A stretch of DNA of 64,000 bases from Alkalihalobacillus sp047302405 (GCF_047302405.1 NZ_CP154853.1:3534001-3598000); one strand, 5' to 3'. Positions 17,700 through 27,267 are shown, numbered from the stretch's first letter. Numbers and translations are program-made. The notes: generated by a model from the sequence alone, not told the origin.

Positions 17700-17934
17700 G
17701 TGTAAAAACCTCCTACTTCTTTTCGTTAAGTAGTTCCAAGTCCTTCCTATCCAAACCGGCCTCATGTTCATACATAAAGTCGAAACATCTTACCATTTTA
17801 TCTCTTTATTATGTATTCCATTTCGAGTGACCGTTCTCCTCTTATTCGGAAGGAAATTTGCTAGGAAACGATACCAACAACCTAATGCCCTTTATTTATT
17901 ATCATAAAAATGCGAAACCACTCCCTGCCACTAC

Positions 17935-19203
17935 CTACCTTCTTAACATCCACACGACAAATGGAATGAATAAAAAGGCTAAAACACCACCTGCTAATGA
18001 TAACGTGGCATAACTTGAATGAGCCACAACCATCCCTGAAAGCGCTCCACCAGATGCTCCTGCTAAAGCAATTAGAACATCAACAGTTCCTTGAGTCTTA
18101 GCCCGAGTTGTCGCTGTTGTTGCATCAACAATGATCGTTGTTCCACTTATTAGTCCAAAATTCCAACCTAACCCTAACAAAGCAAGAGCAATCATTAAAT
18201 TCATTAAGGAATCTGCAGGTCCAAACGCGGCAAAGCCCCCCGCTAAAATTAACGTCACGCCCGCAGCCAGCACCATTATCTTCCGTCCAATTTTATCCAC
18301 CAATACTCCTGTAACTAAAGATGGCAAATACATCGCCGCTACGTGAACCGCAATCACTAATCCAATTTCACTTAAACCATGCCCATGATGTCCCATATGA
18401 ACAGGTGTCATTGTCATAATCGCGACCATTACAATTTGGGTGGATACCATTACAGTTGCCCCAGCAATCACACCTTTTTTATTAAAAATTTCAACAGGCT
18501 CGTTCGCCCGTTGCTCCTCCGTTTTACGCTCATTCTTTTCCTTTTCTATTTTCTTCGCTAAAAGAAAAGGATCCGGTCTTAACAAGACAAAAATAACAAG
18601 TCCAGCTAACAGAAAAGCTACAGCTGCCAAAATAAAAGGACCAGCAAGGGAAGGAATCCCCATCCGCTCAGCAAAATTCCCCATAACACTGACAAGATTT
18701 GGTCCTGCAACCGCTCCAAAGGTCGTAAAAACCATCGCTATGCTAATCGCCGTTGCTCGTTGTCTCGGTTTAGCTAAGTCTGTTCCCGCATATCGGGCTT
18801 GTAAATTAGTCGCTGTCCCCGCTCCATATATAAATAAAGAAAGAAATAATAGCCATATTTGACCAAAAAGAGCCGCAAAAACAACCCCAATTGCTCCTAC
18901 TCCTCCAGTAAAAAAGCCTAGGGATAATCCTAAGCGGCGTCCAAATTGTTGCGTAGAACGACCGACTACATAAGCCGCTAATGCTGATCCTAATGTAAAT
19001 AACGCTATTGGCAACCCAGCATATGCATCTGTACCAAGCATTTCCTGTGCCAGTAATGCCCCAACCGTAATTCCAGCCGCCAAACCAGCTCCACCAAAAA
19101 TTTGTGAAATAACGACAATCCACAATGTACGTTTATATACTTTTTCTTGCTGCTGTGAAAATGAGTCACTTTCCCCAACAGACAATGCTGATTGTTCTGA
19201 CAC
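17935..19203 (-). CDS. MFS transporter
   Basis: About 422 residues with twelve predicted membrane helices and a central charged loop (EKEKNERKTEEQR). MFS motif A-like segments are visible (GRSTQQFGRRLG after TM2-3, VDKIGRKIM in the second half). I prefer the GTG at 19203, nine bases after AAAGGA, over the ATG six codons earlier that has no SD. It is monocistronic and divergent from the laccase gene across the 52-bp repeat array. The substrate cannot be inferred; a His-rich loop (HMGHHGHG) faces between helices 7 and 8. Confidence 0.88.
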   Translation of the reverse strand: MSEQSALSVGESDSFSQQQEKVYKRTLWIVVISQIFGGAGLAAGITVGALLAQEMLGTDAYAGLPIALFTLGSALAAYVVGRSTQQFGRRLGLSLGFFTGGVGAIGVVFAALFGQIWLLFLSLFIYGAGTATNLQARYAGTDLAKPRQRATAISIAMVFTTFGAVAGPNLVSVMGNFAERMGIPSLAGPFILAAVAFLLAGLVIFVLLRPDPFLLAKKIEKEKNERKTEEQRANEPVEIFNKKGVIAGATVMVSTQIVMVAIMTMTPVHMGHHGHGLSEIGLVIAVHVAAMYLPSLVTGVLVDKIGRKIMVLAAGVTLILAGGFAAFGPADSLMNLMIALALLGLGWNFGLISGTTIIVDATTATTRAKTQGTVDVLIALAGASGGALSGMVVAHSSYATLSLAGGVLAFLFIPFVVWMLRR

Positions 19204-19476
19204 TTCGATCAATCCTTTCATTAACGAAATAGCGAAATATTAAATAATGATTCAACATCCTATAAAAAGAGCTACAAACAAAAAGAAACTCCACATTTAA
19301 ACCTCGCCAATCGTTTGGTTAATTTTTCTAAATTCTCACTTCCTTTATTCTATATATTTACCACGAAATAATCTAGATTAATATATTGGAAAGACAAGTG
19401 ATCAATTCGTATATTCATTAGTTTGAATAATGGCTTTGTACCCTTTTCAGATCGGTTTTTAGTTTCATTCGCTCTC

Positions 19477-19840
19477 TTTGATTCCCTTTGTGGCTTTGAT
19501 TTGTCGGACTTTGGCTTCATTGGTGGCCTTTGATTCCCTTTGCGGCTTTGATTTGTCGGCTTTTGGCTTCATTGCCACCCTTTGATTCCCTTTGCCTCTT
19601 GGATCCAGCGGCTTTTGACTTCATTGGTCGCCTTCGATTCCCTTTGCCCCTCTGATTCAGCGGCTTTTGACTTCATTAACGGGCTTTGATTCCCTTTGCC
19701 TCTTGGATTCAGCGGCTTCCGGCTTCATTGGTCGCCTTCGATTCCCTTTGCCCCTCTGATTCAGCAGCTTCCGGTTTCATTGCCCCCCTTTGATTCCCTT
19801 TCACCTCTTTTTCGATCAACTTTTAACTTCATTTGGTCTA
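19477..19840. repeat. Tandem array, seven units of exactly 52 bp
   Basis: Units begin with TTTGATTCCCTTTG (or TTCGATTCCC) at 19477, 19529, 19581, 19633, 19685, 19737 and 19789, each exactly 52 bases apart, with a degenerate preceding unit at about 19425. Each unit contains GATTCCCTTTG, a second GATT and GGCTTCATTG, hinting at an older ~17-bp sub-period. Fifty-two is not a multiple of three, so it is not a coding repeat; there are no spacers, so it is not CRISPR. Units alternate in variants (for example CTTCATTGGTCGCC at every second unit), suggesting expansion by two-unit blocks. Confidence 0.95.
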
Positions 19841-19985
19841 AGACTTTTATTCTCTTAATGACTACTCTGCTTTTCATCGACAAAAAAATTAAATATTTAC
19901 TTTCATCTACACCTGGCATTTGCCTAAGCACAATCTTCTCTCGTTCATAAAATAGATTAATACCTAGAAACAGGAGTTGAACTTG

Positions 19986-21626
19986 ATGGCGTTAGAAAAA
20001 TTTGTCGACACCCTTCCGATTATGGAGGCAGCACAACCTACACATGTTGATGATAAAGGAGCTCATTATGAAATTGAAATGACAGAATTTACTCAGAAGC
20101 TTCACAGAGATTTAGAGCCAACACAATTATTTGGCTATAACGGTCAATACCCTGGGCCAACGATCCATGCCCAAAGACACCAACCAGTTCACGTCAAATG
20201 GATCAACAACTTGCCTGACAGACATTTTTTACCGATAGATAAATCGATCCACCATCTCGATATGGAGCCAGAAGTTCGTACAGTCGTTCATTTACACGGA
20301 GCTGAAACAAGAGCAGATAGTGATGGTTATCCAGAAGCTTGGTATACACGAGGGTTCGAACAAAAGGGGCCATTATTTGAACGGGAAATCTATGAATATC
20401 CGAATGCACAAAGGGCGGCAACATTATGGTATCACGATCATGCGATGGGCATTACCAGATTAAATGTTTATGCTGGTTTAGAAGGGCTATATTTACTTCA
20501 CGATAAGGATGAAGATAGATTAAAGTTGCCAAGTGGAGACTATGATATTCCCCTCTTAATTCAAGATCGTACTTTTAATGAAGAGGATGGTTCCTTATTT
20601 TACCCTAGACAACCCAATAATCCTGGACCCAATTTTCCAGATCCTTGTATCGTCCCTTTTTTTGGGGGAAATACAATCTTAGTCAATGGAAAGGTTTGGC
20701 CTTATTTAGAAGTAGAGCCTAGAAAATATCGCTTTCGACTTTTAAATGGTTCGAACTCACGAGGGTACACACTTTTCCTAGATAGCGATCAAACCTTTTA
20801 TCAAATTGCTTCTGATGGCGGATTATTGAGAAGAACAGTTCCTCTAAAAGAATTCGAGTTCGAGCCCGCTGAACGAATTGAAGTGATTATCGACTTTTCA
20901 AAACACGTGGGGGAAACGATCACCTTAAGAAATAACCTCGGGCCAAATGCGGACCCAGAAAACCCCATTGCTGATATTATGCAATTTCGAGTGATCTTAC
21001 CTCTCAAAGGGCGTGATAGAAGCCGGCTCCCAAAGCATCTATCAACGATTCCTTGTTTAAGACAAAATGACGTAACGAAGATCCGAAATTTGACACTAAA
21101 TGGTGGTGTCGATGATATCGGTCGAGCACTCCTTTTATTAGATAATCATTTTTGGCATGACCCAATCACAGAAAACCCAAAGCTTGGAGCTACTGAGATA
21201 TGGAATATCATAAATGTGACCAATTTTCCACACCCTGTGCATATTCATTTAATTCAATTTCAAGTGATCGGCCATCAAGCGTTTGATTTACCTTTATATA
21301 ATGAAACCGGAGAAATCCAACTTATCGGCCCACTCATTCCTCCGAAGGAAAATGAGCGAGGCTGGAAAGATACCATTGCAGCTCCTGCTGGTCAAATCAC
21401 GAAGCTCATTTGCCGATTTACTCCATATGCAGGCCTGTATGTATGGCATTGTCATATTTTAGAACATGAAGATTACGATATGATGCGACCAATGAGAGTT
21501 GTCGACCCAACCGATAACAACCCGAGTCCAATGCCTCCAGGACACGGGTACGGCCACGATAATGGGACACCGATTGAAAGGCCAAGACCTAGACCGAATC
21601 CACCTATCGATCACGGTGAGCATTAA
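19986..21626 (+). CDS. cotA: CotA-like multicopper oxidase (spore-coat laccase family)
   Basis: A 546-residue three-domain laccase without signal peptide. Copper motifs: HLHGAETRADSDGYP and WYHDHAMGITRLN in domain 1, HPVHIHLIQFQ and HCHILEHEDYDMM in domain 3, giving a complete T1 plus T2/T3 set, with Met after the last cluster as in CotA. The C-terminus is Pro/Arg/His-rich. Start at ATG 19986 with AGGAG nine bases upstream. CATAAAATA at 19946-19954 fits the sigma-K -10 element, although no good -35 is seen. A spore-coat location is inferred by homology. Confidence 0.93.
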   Translation: MALEKFVDTLPIMEAAQPTHVDDKGAHYEIEMTEFTQKLHRDLEPTQLFGYNGQYPGPTIHAQRHQPVHVKWINNLPDRHFLPIDKSIHHLDMEPEVRTVVHLHGAETRADSDGYPEAWYTRGFEQKGPLFEREIYEYPNAQRAATLWYHDHAMGITRLNVYAGLEGLYLLHDKDEDRLKLPSGDYDIPLLIQDRTFNEEDGSLFYPRQPNNPGPNFPDPCIVPFFGGNTILVNGKVWPYLEVEPRKYRFRLLNGSNSRGYTLFLDSDQTFYQIASDGGLLRRTVPLKEFEFEPAERIEVIIDFSKHVGETITLRNNLGPNADPENPIADIMQFRVILPLKGRDRSRLPKHLSTIPCLRQNDVTKIRNLTLNGGVDDIGRALLLLDNHFWHDPITENPKLGATEIWNIINVTNFPHPVHIHLIQFQVIGHQAFDLPLYNETGEIQLIGPLIPPKENERGWKDTIAAPAGQITKLICRFTPYAGLYVWHCHILEHEDYDMMRPMRVVDPTDNNPSPMPPGHGYGHDNGTPIERPRPRPNPPIDHGEH

Positions 21627-21656
21627 GCGAGGTGGTACCTCCCGGATTTTGTCGAG

Positions 21657-21686
21657 ACAGCTGAAGTTAAAATCAGCTGTTTTTTC
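21657..21686 (+). terminator. Intrinsic terminator after cotA
   Basis: Perfect stem ACAGCTGA (21657-21664) / TCAGCTGT (21673-21680) with T6. Confidence 0.9.
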
Positions 21687-21712
21687 TATTTACCTCAAAG
21701 AATTAATTCCCA

Positions 21713-21752
21713 TAAAAAAAGTCGATGAAAGGCTCCTAAACTCCTCATCGAC
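21713..21752 (-). terminator. Intrinsic terminator of the small membrane-protein gene
   Basis: Minus strand: GTCGATGA / TCATCGAC stem with a 16-base loop, followed by seven T. Confidence 0.9.
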
Positions 21753-21795
21753 GGACTTATATATTTTATTGATACAGAACCTTCAACCAATTTGT

Positions 21796-22122
21796 TTAAT
21801 TATTTTTCCCAGCTTCAATCATAAGGAAAATCGCCGCTAAAATATGCAAAATCATTCCTACGCCTGGAATCCATCCGAGTGCTGATGCTAAGATTCCTAA
21901 AATATGACCCGTTTTACTTCTGTTTTCTTTAGAGGCAAAAACTAATCCAATAATATGTAAAATCAACATGATCCCAAGAGGAATCCACGCAAGCGAAAGA
22001 ATAATGAGACCACCAATAAATGGAATTCCCCAAAATGCTTCAAGACCACCAAAAATCCATTTCATCACACGACTAGGGCCCGCATCATTGCTTTCTAATT
22101 GAGGATTTACTTCTTCTGTCAT
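21796..22122 (-). CDS. Small membrane protein of unknown function (108 aa)
   Basis: ATG at 22122 follows GGGGTGA at suitable spacing. The product has an acidic N-terminus (MTEEVNPQLESND) and three or four hydrophobic helices with short GxxxG-like turns (GGLEAFWGIPFIGG; GILASALGWIPGVG). The two halves look alike (a WIPxGxxLILHI pattern occurs twice), suggesting an internal duplication. I do not recognise a named family. It is monocistronic with its own terminator; its leader contains copy B of the short inverted-repeat element. Confidence 0.75.
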   Translation of the reverse strand: MTEEVNPQLESNDAGPSRVMKWIFGGLEAFWGIPFIGGLIILSLAWIPLGIMLILHIIGLVFASKENRSKTGHILGILASALGWIPGVGMILHILAAIFLMIEAGKNN

Positions 22123-22145
22123 CTTATCACCCCTTTTTAAAATAA

Positions 22146-22200
22146 AGCGAAGTCCGTTCATCCAGAACCTATTTTTCTCGAGCTTCTAACGGACGTAGCT
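22146..22200. repeat. Dispersed short inverted-repeat element, copy B (55 bp)
   Basis: AGCGAAGTCCGTT (22146-22158) and AACGGACGTAGCT (22188-22200) ends, identical to copy A at 12197-12305 with a shorter centre. It lies 24 bases upstream of the start of the 108-residue protein, inside its leader. The following 22201-22360 shows no gene. Confidence 0.75.
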
Positions 22201-22362
22201 AGAATAAATATAGTGACATTTCCTTTAACATTAAGAATGTCACAAAACAATTAATACATACTGTTTATTTACTATCAGTAAAAGTTCCTTCTTATCATTA
22301 TGTAGGTGGATGTCGATATATAACCGATTTCAACCTGTTTAATGCTTTAAAAATAAAGACAA

Positions 22363-22398
22363 TAAAAAACGTAGTTCCGCTCTGCATGAGGAACTACG
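22363..22398 (-). terminator. Intrinsic terminator of the DUF6241-like gene
   Basis: Minus strand: perfect CGTAGTTCC / GGAACTACG stem followed by T6. Confidence 0.9.
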
Positions 22399-22417
22399 CT
22401 ACCATTAAATCAATCGC

Positions 22418-22957
22418 CTATTCTTGGTCAAAATGTTGCTCCTGATACTTTTCTCTTTCATCTGCACTTAAGAGACGAAGGGCTTCACCAACTGTACCAT
22501 TTTGTAAACGCCAAATTGCATTATGATCTTCTACCGCCTTTGAGAAGTCTCCATCTGTCCAACGTGTTAATATTTCTAAATAAAGCTCTTCATTTTCATA
22601 GTCATTCTCTTCAATCACTTCTATTAATCTCTCAAGCCGCTCTTGGGTTACCTCAAACTTCCCCCATTTTTGCCGGGCGTGAATATAACCGTGCGACATG
22701 TGATGAATTCGGTTTTGAACACTTTCTTCACTCATCGCTAAAGGCAGAAGGGCTTCGATATCTTCACCCTCGATCGCTTGAATAATTGGTTCAGTTTCAT
22801 CTTCCACTGTTTCTTCTGTATTTAGTGCTGCCGTTTCTATAGGCTCTCTACTTTCGACACTATCGGGTTCTTCACTATTTTGATAAAAAGGAAAATAAAT
22901 GATAGCTCCGACTGCTACTAAGATAATCATGACTACAAACGGTTTCTTCACATTCAA
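22418..22957 (-). CDS. DUF6241-like membrane-anchored protein
   Basis: A protein of 179 residues: one N-terminal membrane helix (about 6-23), an acidic low-complexity linker (about 27-62), then a globular domain with the conserved-looking stretches HHMSHGYIHARQKWG, ERLERLIEVIEENDYEN and DFSKAVEDHNAIWRLQNGTVG. This pattern corresponds to the DUF6241 family of bacilli as I remember it; function unknown. The domain should lie outside the cytoplasmic membrane. Monocistronic with its own terminator. The 240 bases upstream contain no other gene. Confidence 0.75.
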   Translation of the reverse strand: MNVKKPFVVMIILVAVGAIIYFPFYQNSEEPDSVESREPIETAALNTEETVEDETEPIIQAIEGEDIEALLPLAMSEESVQNRIHHMSHGYIHARQKWGKFEVTQERLERLIEVIEENDYENEELYLEILTRWTDGDFSKAVEDHNAIWRLQNGTVGEALRLLSADEREKYQEQHFDQE

Positions 22958-23151
22958 TCAGTCCCAACTCATTTCTCAATTTCGCTCATTTCAATCAGTC
23001 CTTGAATTAATACGACCTGCTCAATCATTTTCGATTAGTCCTATTTCGTTTCATATTAGCAAAATCATGACCTCGTATATGAAGTCGATTCGCTCAAGCT
23101 TTGTCACTCTACATTTCTTCTTCTTTGATGCTTTCATTTCCTGCTTAATTC

Positions 23152-23180
23152 AAAAAACTTACTAGCCTAAGCTAATAAGT
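23152..23180 (-). terminator. Terminator at the end of the rhamnogalacturonan operon
   Basis: Minus strand: ACTTATTAGC / GCTAGTAAGT stem (one G-T), CTAA-type loop, followed by T6. It closes the long minus-strand operon. Confidence 0.85.
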
Positions 23181-23194
23181 CATTTGGAACGTCT

Positions 23195-24181
23195 TTATAA
23201 TAGATTTTGCTTCTGAAGTTCAGAGATCACAATCCCAGAAATCGCTCTCGCCCCGTTCTCTGAAAAATGTGTATTATCTTCATTTCCTTCTGGGTAATTA
23301 GGTGCTTCCCCCGGCTTGAGCCACATAAACCATTTTTTCGACTCCTCTTTACCAAGCCTTTGATAAGCTTCTGAACTCAATTTCGTTAAATCAATAAAGT
23401 CGACTTCTTCTTCGCTTGCTAACTCAGCTACCTTCTCATCATAACCTTGATGCGGATTGAGTATTTTTCCACCTTCTGAAAAATAACGACGCTGTACCGG
23501 AGAAAGCAACACAGGAACGGCTCCTTTATTTCTCGCTTCCTCAACATATTGTTTGAGATTGAGCTTAAATTCTTCTGGTGTTGTCCCACGCTGATCCGTT
23601 TTCTGGTCATTATGGCCAAATTGAATAAGAAGCAAATCATCTGCTTCAAGATGCTGTAGGGCTCGTTGGAAATGGCCTTCTTCTCGAAAACTTTTGGAAC
23701 TCCGACCTGACTGAGCAATATTTAATGTTGGGTAGTCTCGCAATTGCTCCGCAAGTAATTGCCCCCAACCATACTGTGGATAATGACCTGGCGGATGCTC
23801 AGACATCGTTGAATCACCAATTAAGACCATTTTTCTATGGGACAACTTTATTGGGACCAATTCTAACGAAGCAACACCATTTCCCCACCAAGCTATTTCA
23901 AATTGATCGTGCTCTACATACACATCATTTGTCATAATAAAAGCTTCTTTTCTTGGCGAAAGTGCAAGCTGACCGGTCAGAAGCTTAACGGTCGTATGTG
24001 GCTCAACTTCGGCTTTTAATTGATAAATCCCTTTTGGAACACTGATTAAAAAGGACGGCACTTGTTCATCATGGTATTGACCTGGTAAAAAATGCTCCCC
24101 ACTTGTTAGTTTAAAACAAGCATTGACTGAAAGAGGGGAAAATTGACGTTGATCAGCAATCGATTTAAATGTAAATTTCAT
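23195..24181 (-). CDS. SGNH/GDSL esterase, probable rhamnogalacturonan acetylesterase
   Basis: A 328-residue protein without signal peptide. The C-terminal SGNH hydrolase (from about residue 115) shows block I GDSTMSEHP with the nucleophile Ser, block III GHNDQK and block V DNTHFSENGA with the catalytic Asp/His pair. The first ~110 residues form an extra beta-rich domain, making it longer than the ~220-residue YesT/YesY enzymes. Last gene of the pectin operon. It most likely removes acetyl groups from imported rhamnogalacturonan fragments; the cytoplasmic location is inferred from the missing signal. Confidence 0.85.
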   Translation of the reverse strand: MKFTFKSIADQRQFSPLSVNACFKLTSGEHFLPGQYHDEQVPSFLISVPKGIYQLKAEVEPHTTVKLLTGQLALSPRKEAFIMTNDVYVEHDQFEIAWWGNGVASLELVPIKLSHRKMVLIGDSTMSEHPPGHYPQYGWGQLLAEQLRDYPTLNIAQSGRSSKSFREEGHFQRALQHLEADDLLLIQFGHNDQKTDQRGTTPEEFKLNLKQYVEEARNKGAVPVLLSPVQRRYFSEGGKILNPHQGYDEKVAELASEEEVDFIDLTKLSSEAYQRLGKEESKKWFMWLKPGEAPNYPEGNEDNTHFSENGARAISGIVISELQKQNLL

Positions 24182-24269
24182 TGCTTAGCTCCTATATTTT
24201 TTATTAAATAATTTGGGCTTCCCTGTCTCAAACGACTTCAAGTCCTTAAAACACTCTGCCCCTATCATT

Positions 24270-25754
24270 CTACAAACTTTCGATAACCGACAAAGCTCCA
24301 TTATTTAATAAAGCGTCAACATATAGACTAACTAGTTTACAATAGTGACTTAAATCCTGTCCCCATAGCTCTTCTGCTTGCAGCAATAAAGAAACCGTCT
24401 CTTCAAGCGACTGGGAGCCGTTATCGAAACTTGACCATTGCTCTTCTAATAAACTCATCGTTCCTTCATTTTCACGAATTGTATAGCTTGTTCCACCAAA
24501 ATCTCCTTTTAAAAACGCTCCATCTTTTCCAACTGGTTTCATATAAACAAGCAAGGCAGCTAAACTAAATAATAGACGTTTGGGCTCCTCATTTTGCTGC
24601 TCGTAAGCTGCTAATGTCGGTAGGAGTCTCGTTTGAAATTTATAAATCGCATTCATCCCAATATCGGTTAATTGATGAGCTAAAAATGGATTCTCAAAAC
24701 GTTCCAATACCGTTTCAGCGTAGGCTAATTTTTCCGCTTCCTCTGCCGCAACGACTGGCAACAACTCCTCTTTTAACCCTGCTTCAATAAACGTTCGTAA
24801 TTTCGGATTGGCTAGTGCTCCACTTACGGTCTTTTCTCCTGCCAAATAACAAGCAGCAAACATCATCGTATGCAACCCATTTAATAAACGAACTTTGAGC
24901 TCACGATAATAACCCGTATTTTCCCACTTTACATTTAAGCCAGCTTCTTGAAACGGTAAGACATTAGCAATTGGGCGCTCAGGTTCAATCACAAATAAAT
25001 GATAGGGTTCGGCCACCGTCAATAAATGATCTTCATATCCAAGCCTTTTAGCCCAAACATCTTCCTCACCACGCGGAAATCCCGTCACAATCCGATCAAC
25101 TAATGTATTGCAAAAAATATTCGCCTCATCGACCCATTTCATAAAGGCGTCAGGAAGCTCCCAATCAAAAGCGATTCGTCTGACAATTTGTTTCAAGACT
25201 TGGCCGTTATCCTCAATTAATTCACATGGTACGAGATTTATCCCAGCCTCATGCGCTCCATCAAAATAGAGGAAGCGTTCATATAAAAAGGCGGTCACTT
25301 TCCCTGGAAACGATAGCGGGGACTTCCCTCGTTCATAGTCTTCTTTTTGATAGACGAGACCCGCTTCCGTTGTATTAGAAAACATCCATTTCACATGTGG
25401 GGAATAAGCAAGTTTCAACACTTCATCCCAATCACTATATGGATTAATCCCTCTAGAAATCGATTGAATTAACTCCGCATCATCGACTATCTCGCCGTCT
25501 AACTTGCCACGTAAAATGGTCGTGTATAAAGCATCTTGTGCTTCTAATACTGGAACTATCTTCCCATGCGGTGTCGGTTGAATCGTGGCAACCGTTCCAT
25601 CATATAATCCCTTTTGATGAAGTTGGTGAAACATCCAGTCGAGAAAGCCACGCATAAAATTCCCTTCACCAATTTGCACAATCGTCTCATTGCCTTGCAC
25701 AAAATCTAAATTAACTGCTTTTTTTGTTAATCGTTTTGTTTCCGTCTTATCCAT
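24270..25754 (-). CDS. uxaB: Tagaturonate reductase (altronate oxidoreductase)
   Basis: A 494-residue member of the mannitol dehydrogenase/UxaB family: N-terminal Rossmann region (VQIGEGNFMRGFLDW), conserved NTLVDRIVTGFP in the middle, and the active-site region RLLNGLHTMMFAACYLAG with catalytic Lys replaced by the family's R/L-N-G-x-H pattern. It reduces tagaturonate to altronate with NADH, the second step of galacturonate breakdown after UxaC. Followed by the SGNH esterase and preceded by uxaA with a gap of 14 bases; SD GGGAGG. Confidence 0.93.
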   Translation of the reverse strand: MDKTETKRLTKKAVNLDFVQGNETIVQIGEGNFMRGFLDWMFHQLHQKGLYDGTVATIQPTPHGKIVPVLEAQDALYTTILRGKLDGEIVDDAELIQSISRGINPYSDWDEVLKLAYSPHVKWMFSNTTEAGLVYQKEDYERGKSPLSFPGKVTAFLYERFLYFDGAHEAGINLVPCELIEDNGQVLKQIVRRIAFDWELPDAFMKWVDEANIFCNTLVDRIVTGFPRGEEDVWAKRLGYEDHLLTVAEPYHLFVIEPERPIANVLPFQEAGLNVKWENTGYYRELKVRLLNGLHTMMFAACYLAGEKTVSGALANPKLRTFIEAGLKEELLPVVAAEEAEKLAYAETVLERFENPFLAHQLTDIGMNAIYKFQTRLLPTLAAYEQQNEEPKRLLFSLAALLVYMKPVGKDGAFLKGDFGGTSYTIRENEGTMSLLEEQWSSFDNGSQSLEETVSLLLQAEELWGQDLSHYCKLVSLYVDALLNNGALSVIESL

Positions 25755-25768
25755 AATTGGCCTCCCAC

Positions 25769-27265
25769 TTACAAAATAACTCCATCTTTAAATAAAGCAA
25801 TTTCCTTAAAGCCATTACGTTCATTATGTGTCGTGATTTCTCCTGAAGCGACTTGAAGGACGTATGTTAATAATTCATCAGCCAATTCATGTATCTCTTT
25901 GCCTTCTACCAATTGTCCGGCATTAAAGTCAATCCAATTTTTCTTACGTTCGTAAAGTGGCGTATTTGTGGAGAGCTTTACAGTCGGGACTGGACCGCCA
26001 AATGGTGTCCCTCTTCCGGTTGTAAACAACACAATATGAGCTCCAGCTGCAGCAAGGGCTGTGACCGAAACGAGATCATTTCCTGGTCCTTGTACGAGTG
26101 TCAACCCGTTTTTCCGAACACGCCCTCCATACGGCAAAACATCAGCTACTGGGGCAAAGCCACCTTTTTGGACACAGCCAAGTGATTTTTCTTCAAGTGT
26201 TGTAATCCCACCTTTTTTATTACCAGGTGATGGATTTTCATAAACAACTTGCCCATGTCTAATAAAATAGTCCTTAAAGCCATTAACCATTTCCACAATA
26301 TCGGTAAAAACTTGTTCATCTGCGGCACGGTTCATTAAAATGGTCTCTGCTCCAAACATTTCGGGAACCTCTGTTAAAATCGTCGACCCACCTTGTGCAA
26401 TCAAACGATCGGAAAACGCCCCGACAAGTGGATTTGCGGTAATACCAGAAAGCCCATCTGAACCTCCACATTTTAGACCAACCTTTAATTTAGAAGCCGG
26501 TAATTCTGTCCGTACATCCGCTTTCGCAAGCTCAGCAATTTCTGTCACAAGGTCTGAAGCTTCCTCTAATTCATCTGCCGCTTCTTGAACGGAAAGAAAC
26601 TTTACCCGCCTAGCGTCATAATCACCGATCGCTTCTTTAAATAAATCAATATAATTGTTCTCACAACCTAATCCAAGGACAAGCACTCCTGCCGCGTTTG
26701 GATGTTGAACAAGATTGCTTAATATCGCTTGCGTATGTTTTAAATCATCGCCTAATTGTGAACAGCCGAATGGATGTGGATAATGGTAGACACCATCAAT
26801 ATTTTCATACCCTTCTTGATTACCTAAGCGGGCAACGAGCTCAGCCGTTTTATTAATGCAGCCAACTGTATTGATCACCCAAATTTCATTGCGAATCCCG
26901 ACCTCACCATTTTTTCGAACAAAACCTTTAAACGTTCTCGTTGTCGTTTTCTGTTCTAGTTCTAATGTGGCTGCCGCTTGGTTTGGTTTATACTCATAAT
27001 CTAATGTGCCATCCAGAGTTGTTTTTGTATTATGGGTATGCACCCAAGAGCCAAGTTCAATCGTTTCCTTAGCGAAACCAATCGGAAACCCATATTTGTG
27101 GATCGGTTCACCAACCTGAATGTCATGGAGAGCGATTTTATGACCACGGGCAACGTCTTCCTTCAATGTAATCACTTGACTATCAAATTCTATCGTTTCA
27201 CCTTTTTGATAGTCTTTTAACAAAACAAGGACATCATCATTAGCATGGATGAGTAAATGGTCCAT
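25769..27265 (-). CDS. uxaA: Altronate dehydratase
   Basis: A full-length UxaA of 498 residues with an N-terminal SAF domain (about 1-95) and a C-terminal catalytic domain containing GYENIDGVYHYPHPFGCSQ, LGLGCENNYID, KCGGSDGLSGITANPLVG and FTTGRGTPFG, including conserved Cys likely to bind iron. It dehydrates altronate to 2-keto-3-deoxygluconate, the substrate of KdgK encoded at 44165. Two bases separate it from the oxidoreductase gene upstream, so it is in the same transcript. Confidence 0.94.
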   Translation of the reverse strand: MDHLLIHANDDVLVLLKDYQKGETIEFDSQVITLKEDVARGHKIALHDIQVGEPIHKYGFPIGFAKETIELGSWVHTHNTKTTLDGTLDYEYKPNQAAATLELEQKTTTRTFKGFVRKNGEVGIRNEIWVINTVGCINKTAELVARLGNQEGYENIDGVYHYPHPFGCSQLGDDLKHTQAILSNLVQHPNAAGVLVLGLGCENNYIDLFKEAIGDYDARRVKFLSVQEAADELEEASDLVTEIAELAKADVRTELPASKLKVGLKCGGSDGLSGITANPLVGAFSDRLIAQGGSTILTEVPEMFGAETILMNRAADEQVFTDIVEMVNGFKDYFIRHGQVVYENPSPGNKKGGITTLEEKSLGCVQKGGFAPVADVLPYGGRVRKNGLTLVQGPGNDLVSVTALAAAGAHIVLFTTGRGTPFGGPVPTVKLSTNTPLYERKKNWIDFNAGQLVEGKEIHELADELLTYVLQVASGEITTHNERNGFKEIALFKDGVIL

Positions 27266-27267
27266 CT

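Noticed and set aside
17700..17930. Sigma-54 promoter upstream of rocD
   Set aside because: No GG/GC pair with -24/-12 spacing was found on the minus strand.
19477..19840. Possible CRISPR array
   Set aside because: Units abut directly with a constant 52-base period; there are no unique spacers, no palindromic short repeats and no cas genes.
19696..19950. 84-codon plus-strand frame in the 52-bp array
   Set aside because: It runs through out-of-frame tandem repeats with no SD and no protein-like composition.
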